Shown: piece after piece, positions 1 through 9,698 of the stretch | How the letters are laid out: each line of letters opens with the position of its first letter | Numbering within the stretch: the stretch's first letter is position 1 | NCBI GenBank assembly: GCA_021775325.1 | Contig: JAJFID010000253.1 | Location: 1 to 37,687, forward strand | Length of the DNA: 37,687 nt | Reading direction: 5' to 3' | Source of the DNA: Rhodospirillales bacterium | GTDB taxonomy: Bacteria; Pseudomonadota; Alphaproteobacteria; Rhodospirillales; Casp-alpha2 | Position numbers and translations under genes: made by a program | The notes under the pieces: generated by a model | The model's database searches: none | Told to the model about the DNA's origin: nothing | Seen by the model: only the letters and a program-made list of their open reading frames with translations

Positions 1-39
1 ACTTGAGATACCGTCGCGCGTCCGGGAGTTCAGTTTTTT

Positions 40-2772
40 ATGTTCGAAGCCATCGCTAAGAAAATCTTTGGCAGCGCCAATGACCGCTATCTCAAGGACT
101 TGTCCAGGCGTGTTGACGCTATTAATGCGCTGGAACCTGAGCTCGAAAAGCTGTCCGACGCAGACCTCAAAGCAAGATCTGAAGAGTTCCGTACCCGCCT
201 GGAAGGCGGTGAAACTCTGGACAGCATTCTGGAAGAGGCCTTCGCCACCGTACGTGAAGCAGCCAAACGAACCCTGGGACAACGTCATTTCGATGTCCAG
301 TTGCTGGGCGGCATGGTTCTGCACAATGGCATGATATCCGAAATGAAAACCGGCGAAGGCAAGACCTTGGTTGCCACGTTGCCGGTCTATCTGAATGCCG
401 TCAGCGGCAAAGGTGCCCATGTGGTGACCGTGAATGATTACCTTGCCAGCCGTGATGCCGAATGGATGGGGCAAGTGTATGGATTTTTGGGTCTGACTTC
501 TGGCTGCATCGTGCATGGCTTGAGCGACAAGGAAAGGCAGGCCGCCTACAATTGCGATGTTACCTATGGCACCAATAACGAGTTTGGGTTTGATTATCTG
601 CGCGACAACATGAAGTTTCGTCTGGAAGATATGGTCCAGCGCGAGTTCAACTTTGCTATCGTCGACGAAGTCGACTCCATCCTCATCGATGAAGCCCGGA
701 CACCGCTGATTATCTCAGGTCCTACCGAAAACAATTCCGAACTCTACACGGCTATCGACAAATTGATCCCGAGCCTCGTTGAGAGCGATTTCGAAAAAGA
801 TGAAAAGGCGCGTGGTGTCACGTTCACCGATGACGGTGCCGAACATGTGGAAGAATTGCTGACCACTGCCGGGTTACTCACCGAAGGTGGATTGTTCGAT
901 ATCCAAAATATCAATCTGGTCCACCACGCCAATCAGGCGCTTCGGGCCCATACGCTGTTTTCCCGTGATACGGACTACATCGTGCGGGATGACAAAGTCA
1001 TCATCATTGACGAGTTCACCGGACGTATGATGGAAGGCAGGCGTTATTCTGATGGCCTGCACCAGGCACTGGAAGCCAAGGAGCGCGTCACCATCCAGAA
1101 TGAAAACCAGACTCTGGCGTCCATTACCTTCCAGAACTACTTCCGGCTGTATCCCAAGCTGGCTGGCATGACGGGTACGGCCATGACCGAGGCCGGCGAA
1201 TTCTCCGAGATATACAAACTGGATGTGATCGACATCCCCACAAACGTTCCATGCATTCGCAAGGACATGGATGACGAGGTTTACCGTACTGCCGCCGAAA
1301 AGTACGAGGCAATCGTTGCCCAGATTGAAGAATGCCGCGAGCGCGGCCAACCGGTGCTGGTTGGTACGGTCAGTATCGAGAAATCCGAAATTCTCGCCAA
1401 GCTGCTGAAAGATCGCAAGATCAAGCACAACGTACTCAACGCCCGTCATCACGAGCAGGAAGCCTATATTATCGCCCAGGCTGGTGAGCCCGGTGGCGTA
1501 ACCATTGCCACGAACATGGCCGGTCGCGGCACCGATATCCAGATGGGTGGCAACGTGGACATGATGGTCAAACAGAAACTGGACGGTATGTCCGGCGATG
1601 CAAAACGCGCCACAGCCGAAGAGACACTGCGGGCTAAAGTCGCCGTCGACAAACAGTCTGCTCTGGCCGCCGGGGGGCTATTTGTGCTGTGTACCGAACG
1701 TCACGAAAGCCGCCGCATCGACAACCAGTTGCGTGGCCGCTCCGGCCGTCAGGGCGATCCGGGTGGATCAAAGTTTTATCTGTCACTGGAAGACGATCTG
1801 ATGCGCATTTTTGGATCGGAACGGATCGATTCCATGTTGCAGAAACTGGGCCTCGAAGATGGTGAGGCCATTGTACACCCGTGGGTAAACAAGGCACTGG
1901 CCAAGGCTCAGGAAAAGGTTGAGGCGCGCAACTTCGAAATTCGCAAAAACCTGCTGAAATTTGATGACGTCATGAATGACCAGCGCAAAGTCATCTATGA
2001 CCAGCGTAAAGAACTCATGGCCACTGACGATGTGTCACAAACCGTTCAGGGCATGCGGGAAGAGGCCGTGCTGGACATCGTCAGCACATGTATTCCCGAA
2101 AAAGCCTATGCTGAACAGTGGGATATCGATCTGCTACACGAAGAATGCATGAGGATCTTTGGTCTTGATCTGCCGGTGGCGGATTGGGCTAAGGAAGAAG
2201 GTATTGCGGACCAGGAAATTCTTGAGCGGGTAACCGATGCCTCAAATCGCAAAATGGCTGAAAAAGCTGCCCGGTTCGGACCCGCTGTCATGCGTGATGT
2301 TGAAAAAAACCTTTTGCTGCAGATCCTTGATCAAATGTGGAAAGAGCATCTTCTGACACTGGATCATCTGCGTCAGGGTATCGGTCTGCGGGCCTATGGA
2401 CAGCGCGACCCGCTTCGCGAATACCAACGCGAGGCCTTCAATCTGTTCCAGGAAATGCTCGATAGTCTGCGCCAGCGCGTCACAATGATTCTATCCCATG
2501 TGGAGATTCAGGCCAATCCGGCAGAGTCCATCTTCCAACCCCGCCAGCAGGAGATGCATGAGACCCGGCAGGATCCGGCGCTAGCTGATGGCGCTTCAGC
2601 TGGCGACGCGGAAGTGACGACACCGCCCGCCAAGCTTACCGTCGCATCCCGGGTGAAACCTGAAGATCGCAATCCTGATGATCCGTCCACTTGGGGACGC
2701 GTTGCGCGCAACGGTCCCTGCCCGTGTGGCTCCGGCAACAAGTTCAAGCACTGTCATGGCAAGGTTGCGTAA
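40..2772 (+). CDS. secA: Protein translocase ATPase SecA
   Basis: SecA is the ATPase motor that pushes preproteins through SecYEG. The 910-aa product is of full family length. It opens with the usual SecA N-terminus ([11 protein letters not shown]). The Walker A motif TGEGKT lies at about residues 104-109 and the Walker B DEVD at 209-212. The helicase-like second nucleotide fold ([10 protein letters not shown], then the [12 protein letters not shown] segment) is complete. The C-terminus carries a SEC-C zinc knuckle with C894, C896, C905 and H906, which in the family binds SecB and phospholipid. A GGGAG ribosome site lies about 11 bases before the ATG. The gene stands alone on this strand and converges on the hydratase gene with only 3 bases between the stops, so the two 3' ends must share or overlap termination signals. 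No odd features were seen. Confidence 0.98.
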   Translation: MFEAIAKKIFGSANDRYLKDLSRRVDAINALEPELEKLSDADLKARSEEFRTRLEGGETLDSILEEAFATVREAAKRTLGQRHFDVQLLGGMVLHNGMISEMKTGEGKTLVATLPVYLNAVSGKGAHVVTVNDYLASRDAEWMGQVYGFLGLTSGCIVHGLSDKERQAAYNCDVTYGTNNEFGFDYLRDNMKFRLEDMVQREFNFAIVDEVDSILIDEARTPLIISGPTENNSELYTAIDKLIPSLVESDFEKDEKARGVTFTDDGAEHVEELLTTAGLLTEGGLFDIQNINLVHHANQALRAHTLFSRDTDYIVRDDKVIIIDEFTGRMMEGRRYSDGLHQALEAKERVTIQNENQTLASITFQNYFRLYPKLAGMTGTAMTEAGEFSEIYKLDVIDIPTNVPCIRKDMDDEVYRTAAEKYEAIVAQIEECRERGQPVLVGTVSIEKSEILAKLLKDRKIKHNVLNARHHEQEAYIIAQAGEPGGVTIATNMAGRGTDIQMGGNVDMMVKQKLDGMSGDAKRATAEETLRAKVAVDKQSALAAGGLFVLCTERHESRRIDNQLRGRSGRQGDPGGSKFYLSLEDDLMRIFGSERIDSMLQKLGLEDGEAIVHPWVNKALAKAQEKVEARNFEIRKNLLKFDDVMNDQRKVIYDQRKELMATDDVSQTVQGMREEAVLDIVSTCIPEKAYAEQWDIDLLHEECMRIFGLDLPVADWAKEEGIADQEILERVTDASNRKMAEKAARFGPAVMRDVEKNLLLQILDQMWKEHLLTLDHLRQGIGLRAYGQRDPLREYQREAFNLFQEMLDSLRQRVTMILSHVEIQANPAESIFQPRQQEMHETRQDPALADGASAGDAEVTTPPAKLTVASRVKPEDRNPDDPSTWGRVARNGPCPCGSGNKFKHCHGKVA

Positions 2773-2775
2773 GGA

Positions 2776-3570
2776 TTAACTGAACCGCGCCTCAATCCGA
2801 CCAAGGCCATCGATCTCGGCAATGATAGATTCACCGCGGTTGACCCAGTGGGTTTTCACGATGCTGCCGAGCAGAACAAATTCATCGGCTTTCAATATCT
2901 GACCCGTTTTTGCCAGTTCACTGGCTAACCAGCTCAACGCATTTAGCGGATGCCCCAGGATTGCTGATCCCTGGCCTGCACCGACCTCGGTCTCGTCAAC
3001 AAGCATCCTGCCGCCAATATTTTCGAGATCGAGGTCACGCCAACTGGTTATTTCTTCCCCCAGGACACAACTGGCACCAAAAAAATTGTCTGCGATCAGC
3101 GTAGGTGTGCTGGTAGTCGCATAATCCGCGTAGCGGTCATCAACAATTTCGATCGCGACCATGCATGATCCTACCGCACGTGCTACTTCAGCAGAGGTTG
3201 TCTTGCGACCGGGTGAAATCACTACGTCTTCCGACATCCGGACGGCGATTTCACATTCAACACCCACGTGTTGGAAGTCATCGAACCGTGTATCACCGAC
3301 CTGATGGTGAACCGTGCCAGCCATGATTCCTCCCGCACAGGGATGATCAATTTCAAGAAATTCCTGCATGACCGACGTTGTGCAACCGATCTTGTAACCG
3401 GTCCTTGGACCAAGCCCAAGGGTTTCCAGTCGCGCATTGAGTAGAGATTGTATTTCGTAGGCCTGAGTCTCTGTTTCGGGTCGACAGGTTTCCGGCAGGA
3501 AATCCAGCGGCGTGCGATCCAGCCGCCCACGGGCAAGAATCTCTGCAGCCTGATCCAGATCGAGAGGCAT
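2776..3570 (-). CDS. 2-keto-4-pentenoate hydratase-like protein (FAH fold)
   Basis: This 264-aa protein belongs to the MhpD/XylJ hydratase-decarboxylase branch of the fumarylacetoacetate hydrolase fold. Family members add water to 2-hydroxypenta-2,4-dienoate, or decarboxylate 4-oxalocrotonate, in meta-cleavage pathways using Mg2+ or Mn2+. The metal triad is visible as E105-x-E107 (in VECE) and E141 (in AIEIVDD). K60 in GYKIGCT and a C-terminal GS(I)VKTHWVNRGE segment also fit the family. It lies 11 bases downstream of a small orphan gene on the same strand, so the two probably form an operon. No ring-cleavage dioxygenase or aldolase is adjacent, so the exact substrate is open. The distant 4-OT-like gene in the window could belong to the same kind of pathway, but they are over 13 kb apart. 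The family call is firm; the substrate is not. Confidence 0.88.
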   Translation of the reverse strand: MPLDLDQAAEILARGRLDRTPLDFLPETCRPETETQAYEIQSLLNARLETLGLGPRTGYKIGCTTSVMQEFLEIDHPCAGGIMAGTVHHQVGDTRFDDFQHVGVECEIAVRMSEDVVISPGRKTTSAEVARAVGSCMVAIEIVDDRYADYATTSTPTLIADNFFGASCVLGEEITSWRDLDLENIGGRMLVDETEVGAGQGSAILGHPLNALSWLASELAKTGQILKADEFVLLGSIVKTHWVNRGESIIAEIDGLGRIEARFS

Positions 3571-3581
3571 CTTCGGGCCAG

Positions 3582-3953
3582 TCAGTTCTGAATACGAGCG
3601 GATCGCCCACCGCGTCGCTGACCATTGTTTGCCACGGGTGTATGAACCTGGTTGGCAGACTGCCGCAACAATTCGGCCAGTTTCCGGCTCTCATCTGATG
3701 CGTCATCATCAATAGTGCCAACAATGGTATCCAGAACGCTCCGTGCCGCTACCGACTGATCCACACTGGGTGAAAGCCGCATGAGCCAGGACAACAGCAC
3801 GTCTTCCGCAGGCCCGACAAAACTTGCGGAATCGTCAAAAATCTGTGTCATCAGATTGACCGGGTCGAATTCAGGGCCCGGCTTCAGGCGACGGGCGACA
3901 TCGGATTCGACTGTAGTCTTGTGCGTGTCTTCTGGTTTTGCGCCGTCGGTCAT
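3582..3953 (-). CDS. Hypothetical 123-aa soluble protein
   Basis: I do not recognise this protein. It is hydrophilic, with no signal peptide or membrane span. It has a possibly helical middle (about residues 45-100, with FVGPAEDVLLSWLMRLS followed by an acidic DDDASDES stretch) and a basic, probably disordered C-terminal tail rich in Arg, Gly and Asn. A GGTGGAGA ribosome site stands about 8 bases before the ATG, and the gene ends 11 bases before the hydratase-like gene, which supports it as the first gene of a two-gene operon. The middle could be a helical protein-interaction domain, but that is a guess. Coding status is likely because of the ribosome site, spacing and alphaproteobacterial codon use. 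Confidence 0.6.
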   Translation of the reverse strand: MTDGAKPEDTHKTTVESDVARRLKPGPEFDPVNLMTQIFDDSASFVGPAEDVLLSWLMRLSPSVDQSVAARSVLDTIVGTIDDDASDESRKLAELLRQSANQVHTPVANNGQRRGGRSARIQN

Positions 3954-4096
3954 GCCTGTATCTCCACCGTGGGCTACTCATGCGGGCCAACATTCTCATA
4001 CATGATAGCGGCCAATCAACAAGGATGTGCGCAAAATAAATTTGGTTTCTGGTTTGAATGCGTCTTGATCCATTCTAAAGAGGACAATCAAGCTGA

Positions 4097-5035
4097 ATGA
4101 ATGACAGGTGCACCAGCGATGGAAAGACGGCAATGAGCAAACCGAACCGTTTGTCGGGAAACGCGCTTGCCATGGGCAGCATGATCCTGTGGTCGACGTC
4201 GTTCCCGGCCACTGATGAAATCCTGCAGACGTGGCACCCGCTGGTTACAGCCATGGGGAGACTGGTTATCGGTGGTCTGGCTTTGTTGCCATTCATGTGG
4301 TGGCAGGGCAATCTGTCCGATGTTATGCACGCGCCGTGGAAAAAGCTGTTAATCGTCGGCGGAATCCCTCTGAGTATTGCGACCGTGTGCCTCAACGTGG
4401 GCATGATGTATTCCAATCCTGTTACAGCAGCCATCCTTGTAACGATGATGCCGCCAATAGCCTTTCTGCTGGCGGTGGTAGATGGCGAGCAGCGTGTAAC
4501 GCTGAAATGGACATTCGGCATTGCACTTGCGGTCACTGGCGGCGTCTGGGCCAGTGTTTACGGTGATCTCGATGACATTGGATTTCAGGGCGGGGAGATT
4601 TTGCTGGTCGTCGCCGTGACCTGTTTCGCCTGGTACTCCCGCGCCACAGTAAAACACATGAAAATGTTAAGTACCGCCAGTATTACGGCGCTGACACTGA
4701 TTGCCGGCGGCCTGATTGCATGCGTCATCATTGTCACGGCGCATCTCGTTGGGCTGGTGAACCTCTATTATGTGCCAACACCGAGGTCTGTAGGGCTTAT
4801 GGTCTGGATTGCGGCGATTTCAAATGGTTGTGGCATGTTGATGTGGCTGTCCGCAGTCTCGCGGATCGGGGTGACAATCAGCGCCTTCCACCAGAACATG
4901 GTGCCGTTCTACGTCATGGTAATGGCGGTGGCCCTCGGCGGTCTTATTGTTATGCAGCAGGTATTTGGTGCGTTGCTGGTGATTGGCGGCGTCCTGATCA
5001 CACAGTGGCCATTTCGCGAAAAACAACTGGATTAG
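4097..5035 (+). CDS. EamA/DMT-superfamily membrane transporter
   Basis: The product (up to 312 aa) is a ten-helix transporter of the drug/metabolite superfamily, made of two repeated five-helix EamA units (roughly residues 20-150 and 165-305). Typical family marks are the N-terminal LAMGSMILWSTSFPA helix with an early Trp and Pro, and the NVGMMYSNPVTAAILVTMMPPIAFLLAVV segment closing the first repeat. EamA proteins export amino acids, purines, drugs or other metabolites; nothing shows which here. Two starts are possible: ATG 4097, with GAGGA about 13 bases upstream, or ATG 4133 (residue 13), with GGAAAG about 6 bases upstream and a start immediately before the hydrophilic lead into helix 1. 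The second may be the true one. The gene stands alone between the divergent orphan/hydratase pair and the YihY gene. Confidence 0.9.
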   Translation: MNDRCTSDGKTAMSKPNRLSGNALAMGSMILWSTSFPATDEILQTWHPLVTAMGRLVIGGLALLPFMWWQGNLSDVMHAPWKKLLIVGGIPLSIATVCLNVGMMYSNPVTAAILVTMMPPIAFLLAVVDGEQRVTLKWTFGIALAVTGGVWASVYGDLDDIGFQGGEILLVVAVTCFAWYSRATVKHMKMLSTASITALTLIAGGLIACVIIVTAHLVGLVNLYYVPTPRSVGLMVWIAAISNGCGMLMWLSAVSRIGVTISAFHQNMVPFYVMVMAVALGGLIVMQQVFGALLVIGGVLITQWPFREKQLD

Positions 5036-5089
5036 CTTAGGCGGGCAGCCGAAACAGCTTAGATGGGTTTCACCATGAAACGTATGCCC

Positions 5090-5095
5090 TATAAT
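5090..5095 (+). promoter_or_regulatory. Candidate -10 element (TATAAT) upstream of the YihY-family gene
   Basis: A perfect TATAAT lies 35 bases before the ATG at 5131. The matching -35 region, around 5067-5073 (GTTTCAC), is weak, so this is only a likely vegetative promoter. It sits in the 95-base gap after the EamA gene and suggests the YihY gene can be transcribed on its own. Confidence 0.4.
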
Positions 5096-5130
5096 TATCC
5101 CATGATCATCAAACACAAAGAAACAACACT

Positions 5131-6390
5131 ATGAATTTGCCAAACCACGCGCAGATTACGGAGTCCGTCCTGGGCACTACCAAACATGCGTGGCGACGAT
5201 TCAAGGCTGATCGCGGGTGGCGCATGGCAGCCGGGCTTAGTTATACCTCGCTCCTGGCAATCGTACCGCTCGCTGCGATCACCTTTTCAATGCTGGCCGC
5301 ATTCCCGGTTTTTGAGGGCATGCGTGAACAAATTCAGGATGTGATTTTTTCCAACCTCATGCCGCAGTCAGCCGATTCCATGCGGGACCAGTTTGACCTT
5401 TTCATTGCCAATACCACGTCGCTGTCTTCCGTTGGCATCATCGGCATTATGGCAACAGCAATTCTGCTGTTTGTGACCATCGAGGCTGATCTGAACGTCA
5501 TTTTCCGGGTCAGTAAACCGCGGCCACTGATACCACGCCTGTTGGTGTTCTGGGCGATGATGACACTGGGGCCAGTTCTGGTCGGCGCAGGTCTGTCACT
5601 GGCCACCTATGTCTTCGTTGCATCCCGCTGGATTGGTGTGGATGCTATCGGTGGCATCGTTGGCTGGTCCGTGCTGGGACGCGTTGTGTCGTCGTTGCTG
5701 ATGGCCGCAGCCTTCACTGTGTTCTATCTGGTTATTCCGAACAGAGCAGTTTCACCTAAGGCCGCATTGATTGGCGGTTTGTCCGCCGGTGTACTGTTCA
5801 CGGTCCTGCGCCAGTTGTTTGGCTGGTATGTGGCAACATTTCCCACCTATCAGAGCATATACGGTGCGCTCAGCGTGGTTCCTATCTTTTTGATCTGGAT
5901 GTTCCTGTCATGGACCGTCGTGCTGTTGGGCGCATTTATCACCACCGCCGTCACAGAATGGCGGCGGGCTTTACGGGCCAACGAGTTTGCCAGTGCCAGC
6001 CCGGATGAACGCATAACCATCGCCGTTGCGATCCTTTCCGTCCTGTACAGCGGTACGAAGACGGGCCAAGCCACCGCCCGTGCACGCTTGATCAAACGGT
6101 CTCTGTGCGACGAGGAACAGGTAGACATGACGCTCGCCCGGTTACGGGAATTCGGGTTCGTGGAAACCACGTCGGACGACGCGTGGTTGTTATCCCGAGA
6201 TATGAATACCGCCACGTTGTTTGATCTGTATGAATCTCTGGGGTTGGCACTATCGGACGATCAGGGTTGCCAAAACGATACTGGATGGCGCAAGAGGTTA
6301 GCCAATCATCTCGGTGCTGCCCGCAACAGAAACCAGGAATCCATGGCCGTGCCACTACGCAATATTCTTCAGGATCAACTGGAACAGTAA
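5131..6390 (+). CDS. YihY/BrkB-family inner-membrane protein
   Basis: The 419-aa product belongs to the YihY/virulence factor BrkB family, once mislabelled ribonuclease BN. The first 280 residues hold about six membrane helices with the family signature: an amphipathic W-R-A-G-L-S-Y-T-S-L-L-A-I-V-P-L start of helix 1 (around residues 29-50), then IYGALSVVPIFLIWMFLSW near the end of the membrane domain. The C-terminal 130 residues are soluble and resemble a winged-helix-like extension (AVAILSVLYSGTKTGQAT... LARLREFGFVET) found in longer family members. The function of the family is not established; membrane stress or export roles have been proposed. It is a single gene, convergent with accA, with 40 bases between the stops. 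Confidence 0.92.
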   Translation: MNLPNHAQITESVLGTTKHAWRRFKADRGWRMAAGLSYTSLLAIVPLAAITFSMLAAFPVFEGMREQIQDVIFSNLMPQSADSMRDQFDLFIANTTSLSSVGIIGIMATAILLFVTIEADLNVIFRVSKPRPLIPRLLVFWAMMTLGPVLVGAGLSLATYVFVASRWIGVDAIGGIVGWSVLGRVVSSLLMAAAFTVFYLVIPNRAVSPKAALIGGLSAGVLFTVLRQLFGWYVATFPTYQSIYGALSVVPIFLIWMFLSWTVVLLGAFITTAVTEWRRALRANEFASASPDERITIAVAILSVLYSGTKTGQATARARLIKRSLCDEEQVDMTLARLREFGFVETTSDDAWLLSRDMNTATLFDLYESLGLALSDDQGCQNDTGWRKRLANHLGAARNRNQESMAVPLRNILQDQLEQ

Positions 6391-6430
6391 CCGTTCAGAT
6401 CAGAATTCAGATACAAATTCAGGCCGGATT

Positions 6431-7387
6431 TCAGGAAAGCCCCTGTTTACCCATTTCAAGAAACTTTTCGCGACGCTTGGCTTTGATGATACCACCATCC
6501 AGGCCAGCGAATTGTTCCAGCGCACTTTCAATTCCGTCCCCCACCGCAGCAATAGCCGTTCCGGAGTCCCGGTGCGCACCACCCAGGGGCTCATCAATCA
6601 CGGCATCAATCACCCCAAGTTTAAGCAGGTCCTGAGCGGTAAGCCGCAGGGCCTCGGCTGCCGCCTGGGTCTGATCTTTGTCGCGCCATAGAATTGAAGC
6701 ACAGCCTTCTGGCGAGATTACTGAGTAAATGGAGTGCTCCAGCATCAACACGACATTTGCCGTAGCCACTGCAATAGCACCACCTGATCCACCCTCGCCA
6801 ATAATTACACTGACCATGGGCACTTTCAGACCGAGGCATACCTCAATACTGCGGGCAATTGCTTCCGCCTGACCACGCGCTTCCGCATCAATACCGGGAT
6901 AAGCACCGGGTGTATCAACAAATGTGATGACCGGCAGATGGAACTGGTCCGCCAGATGCATCAATCTCTGAGCCTTCCGATAGCCTTCGGGCCTGGCCAT
7001 ACCAAAGTTGTGCCGGATACGGCTATCCGTATCAGCGCCCTTTTCGTGTCCGATCACCACGACGGATTGTCCGCGGAATCGGCCCAGGCCACCCATGATC
7101 GCAGAATCTTCTGCATAGGCGCGATCGCCCGCAAGTGGTGTGAATTCGGTAATCAGGTCACGAAGATAATCGACCGTGTGGGGCCGGTTGGCATGTCGTG
7201 CAACCAGCGCCTTTTGCCAAGGCGACAGTTTGGCGTAAGTGGACTTGAGCAGCTTTTCCACCTTGGTCTGCAGTTTGCCGACTTCTTCGACAATATTGAC
7301 TTCTTCCGACCCGGTCAGGTGGCGCAGTTCCTCGACTTTGCCTTCCAGTTCGGCGATCGGTTTCTCAAAATCCAGATAGTTATGCAT
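6431..7387 (-). CDS. accA: Acetyl-CoA carboxylase carboxyltransferase subunit alpha
   Basis: AccA, with AccD, forms the carboxyltransferase that moves CO2 from carboxybiotin to acetyl-CoA, giving malonyl-CoA for fatty acid synthesis. The 318-aa length matches the family. Visible marks are the N-terminal helical segment ([17 protein letters not shown]), the VVIGHEKG motif, the [10 protein letters not shown] motif, and [11 protein letters not shown], which forms the oxyanion-stabilising turn of the crotonase-like fold. The GCASILWRD segment that follows is also typical. As in most bacteria, accD is not adjacent. The gene lies downstream of the malyl-CoA lyase on the same strand but is separated from it by a strong hairpin terminator, so it is probably transcribed from its own promoter in the 60 or so bases between them. 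Confidence 0.97.
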   Translation of the reverse strand: MHNYLDFEKPIAELEGKVEELRHLTGSEEVNIVEEVGKLQTKVEKLLKSTYAKLSPWQKALVARHANRPHTVDYLRDLITEFTPLAGDRAYAEDSAIMGGLGRFRGQSVVVIGHEKGADTDSRIRHNFGMARPEGYRKAQRLMHLADQFHLPVITFVDTPGAYPGIDAEARGQAEAIARSIEVCLGLKVPMVSVIIGEGGSGGAIAVATANVVLMLEHSIYSVISPEGCASILWRDKDQTQAAAEALRLTAQDLLKLGVIDAVIDEPLGGAHRDSGTAIAAVGDGIESALEQFAGLDGGIIKAKRREKFLEMGKQGLS

Positions 7388-7447
7388 GCATCTGCCTTAA
7401 TTATGTGGTTGGCAATAAAATACTATCCTGCCACCAAAGCCACAAGA

Positions 7448-7477
7448 CAAAGGCGGTACTTCGTAGTACCGCCTTTG
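7448..7477 (-). terminator. Hairpin terminator after the malyl-CoA lyase gene
   Basis: A perfect 13-base stem (7448-7460 paired with 7465-7477, core AAAGGCGGTAC) closes a four-base loop. Reading on the minus strand, the stem is followed by a moderately T-rich run (TTGTCTTGTGG). It begins 35 bases after the stop of the lyase gene and before accA, so it most likely ends the lyase transcript. On the plus strand it is followed by GTTTATT, so it could act both ways. Confidence 0.85.
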
Positions 7478-7512
7478 TTTATTCCTGTGGAGTCCAAGTC
7501 AGGCCGGGATTA

Positions 7513-8490
7513 TCAGTTTGCCGCAATCTGAGCCGCTTTTTCCACCATGACTTCGGCCTGACGGATAGACGCAATATCAATCAACCGACCATCAAGGGCA
7601 ACAGCGCCCTGACCGTCTTTTTTGGCCTGCTCCATGGCTTCCAGAATACGTTTCGCCTTGCTGACTTCTTCGTCGCTGGGACTGAACAGATCGTTCGCCT
7701 GATCAATCTGGCTGGGATGAATGGCCCACTTGCCTTCACACCCCAATGTGGATGCGCGCATGGCCTGCGCAGCATAACCATCTGAGTCAGAGAAATCACC
7801 AAACGGTCCGTCAATAGGACGAAGGCCGTTGGCACGTGCGACCACAACCATCTTGGCGATGGGGTAGTGCCACATATCGCCCCAGTGGACGTCACGATTA
7901 CCATTATCATCAGCATCAGTCAGGACAGCATAATCCTTGTTTGGCCCACCAATAACGGTGGTACGTGCCTTGGTCGACGCAGCGTAATCGGCAACACCGA
8001 AGTGCAATGACTCGTTGCGTTTTGAAGCTGCGGCAATTTCGGTCAGGTTCTGCATACCCAACGCAGTCTCGATAATCAGCTCGAAACCGATGCGCTTGCC
8101 AATCTTCATGTTGTCTTCGATCTGGGTACACATCATGTCAATGGCGTACACGTCAGACGCTGTACCCACTTTGGGTATCATGATCATATCCAGGTTATGA
8201 CCGGCCTGCTCCACCACATCTACAACATCGCGGTACATGTAGTGTGTATCCAGGCCATTGATGCGTACTGAGACAGTCTTGCCAGACCAATCCAGATCGT
8301 TCAGGGCTTCAATGATGTTTTTACGTGCCTGAACTTTATCGTCCGGAGCGACAGCATCTTCCAGGTCCAGGAAGACCACATCTGCGGTACTATTGGCGGC
8401 TTTTTCCATAAAAGTAGGATTTGACCCGGGGACGGCCAGTTCAGAACGGTTGAGGCGTGCTTGCGCCTGCTCGACAATGTGAAAACTCAT
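7513..8490 (-). CDS. mcl1: L-malyl-CoA/beta-methylmalyl-CoA lyase (CitE-like)
   Basis: This enzyme of the HpcH/HpaI and CitE family cleaves malyl-CoA or beta-methylmalyl-CoA to glyoxylate plus acetyl- or propionyl-CoA, as in the serine cycle, ethylmalonyl-CoA pathway and glyoxylate assimilation. The whole 325-aa sequence resembles Rhodobacter Mcl1: LDLEDAVAPDDK near residue 42, SVRINGLDT (R76), MIMIPKVG, E141 in ELIIETALG and D168 in GVADYAAS (the Mg2+ ligands), WAIHPSQ, and a C-terminal GRLIDIASI segment. I start it at ATG 8490: an AAGGAG ribosome site lies 7 bases upstream, and an upstream TTG in frame at 8496 has no such site. It is divergent from a 2-hydroxyacid dehydrogenase whose family includes glyoxylate reductases, which hints at a shared link to glyoxylate. 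The broader label CoA-ester lyase is certain; the malyl-CoA assignment is likely. Confidence 0.9.
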   Translation of the reverse strand: MSFHIVEQAQARLNRSELAVPGSNPTFMEKAANSTADVVFLDLEDAVAPDDKVQARKNIIEALNDLDWSGKTVSVRINGLDTHYMYRDVVDVVEQAGHNLDMIMIPKVGTASDVYAIDMMCTQIEDNMKIGKRIGFELIIETALGMQNLTEIAAASKRNESLHFGVADYAASTKARTTVIGGPNKDYAVLTDADDNGNRDVHWGDMWHYPIAKMVVVARANGLRPIDGPFGDFSDSDGYAAQAMRASTLGCEGKWAIHPSQIDQANDLFSPSDEEVSKAKRILEAMEQAKKDGQGAVALDGRLIDIASIRQAEVMVEKAAQIAAN

Positions 8491-8507
8491 ACTCAAACTC
8501 CTTGAGT
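8491..8507 (-). promoter_or_regulatory. Ribosome site of the lyase gene inside a small inverted repeat
   Basis: ACTCAA (8502-8507, read on the minus strand) pairs with TTGAGT (8491-8496) around a five-base loop GGAGT. The AAGGAG ribosome site (8498-8503 on the complement) therefore lies mostly in the loop, directly before the start codon at 8490. The ribosome site itself decides the ATG start over the TTG at 8496. Whether the hairpin forms or matters is unknown. Confidence 0.5.
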
Positions 8508-8702
8508 GTCAATAGGATCATAAGGATGGAAATACCGCCACAAATTGTCGTGTTGCCAGCCCGTCCCAAGACTTGCAGCGGTGAAACCGGCGCGACAATG
8601 CGATAATTATTTCACCTATTCAAGCATTCAACACAAACATGTAAGGTGTTTCTGTCAAGTCACTCCAAAACCGCAGCCAACCCGTATAATCAGGAAAAGT
8701 AA

Positions 8703-9668
8703 ATGTTATCAAAACCAACTGTTTTCGTTACCAGAAAGTTGCCGGATGCTGTACATGACCGATTGAACAGAGATTACGTTGCTGATCTGAACCCTGACGA
8801 TAAATTGTACGGTGCCGATGAGATTCTTGAGCGCGCCCGGTATGCTGACGCCATCCTGCCCTGCCATACAGAACACTTCACCGAAGATCTCGTCGCCGCG
8901 TTACCAGACTGCGTCAGGATCGTGGCAAACTTCTCTGTTGGTGTGGATCATTGTGACCTGGAGGCATTCAGGGCCAGGGGCATTGTGGTCACGAACACCC
9001 CGGATGTCCTGAGCGACGCCACGGCTGAAACCGCCATGTTGCTGATGCTGGGTGCCGCACGCCGCGCCGGCGAAGGCGAGAGAATGATGCGCGACGGTTC
9101 ATGGAAAGACTGGAGCCCCGCGTTCATGGTCGGAACGGCTATTACTGGCAAAACATTGGGAATCATTGGAATGGGTCGGGTTGGCCAGACGCTGGCCCAG
9201 CGCGCGCGCGGGTTTGACATGAACATTCTGTATTATAACCGCTCGCGTCTTTCTCCAGAACTGGAACAGGGCGCCCGGTATTGTGCCACTTTGGATGAAC
9301 TGTTGCCGGCATGCGATGTTCTCTCGCTGAATTGCCCGGCCACACCCGAAACACGGGGGTTTTTTGATGCTGCCCGCATGAAACAGCTTCCCGCAGGTGC
9401 CATTGTCATCAACACGGCACGCGGCGCGCTCATTGATGAACCGGCCCTGATCGAGGCGCTCAAGTCCGGCCATATTGCCGCTGCGGGTCTAGATGTTTAT
9501 GTGACCGAGCCCGGCGGAAATACGGACATCGCTGCTTTGCCCAATACATTTCTCCTGCCCCACATAGGCAGTGCCAACAGAGAAACACGCGATGCCATGG
9601 GTTTCCGCGCGCTGGACAACATGGACGCATATTTTTCCGGTGCCCCGCCCGGTGACCGCGTTGCCTAA
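8703..9668 (+). CDS. D-2-hydroxyacid dehydrogenase (glyoxylate/hydroxypyruvate reductase type)
   Basis: The 321-aa product is an NAD(P)-dependent D-isomer-specific 2-hydroxyacid dehydrogenase. The catalytic set is intact: R240 in INTARGALIDE, E269 in VYVTEP and H287 in LLPHIGSA. The nucleotide-binding GMGRVGQ motif is at about residues 156-162, and the N-terminal substrate domain has the ANFSVGVDHCD signature typical of the GyaR/GhrB-like branch, which reduces glyoxylate or hydroxypyruvate. An AGGAAAAG ribosome site lies just before the ATG. The gene precedes the TRAP transporter genes on the same strand with a 247-base gap, and is divergent from the malyl-CoA lyase gene, so it may be regulated with either. 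Its substrate could also be a different 2-keto acid taken up by the TRAP system. Confidence 0.92.
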   Translation: MLSKPTVFVTRKLPDAVHDRLNRDYVADLNPDDKLYGADEILERARYADAILPCHTEHFTEDLVAALPDCVRIVANFSVGVDHCDLEAFRARGIVVTNTPDVLSDATAETAMLLMLGAARRAGEGERMMRDGSWKDWSPAFMVGTAITGKTLGIIGMGRVGQTLAQRARGFDMNILYYNRSRLSPELEQGARYCATLDELLPACDVLSLNCPATPETRGFFDAARMKQLPAGAIVINTARGALIDEPALIEALKSGHIAAAGLDVYVTEPGGNTDIAALPNTFLLPHIGSANRETRDAMGFRALDNMDAYFSGAPPGDRVA

Positions 9669-9698
9669 ATGGCGATCATGGGATGAATAACCCCGCCT

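Noticed and set aside
874-1452. 192-codon open frame antisense within secA
   Set aside because: Lies wholly inside a complete, well-conserved secA; no domain recognised.
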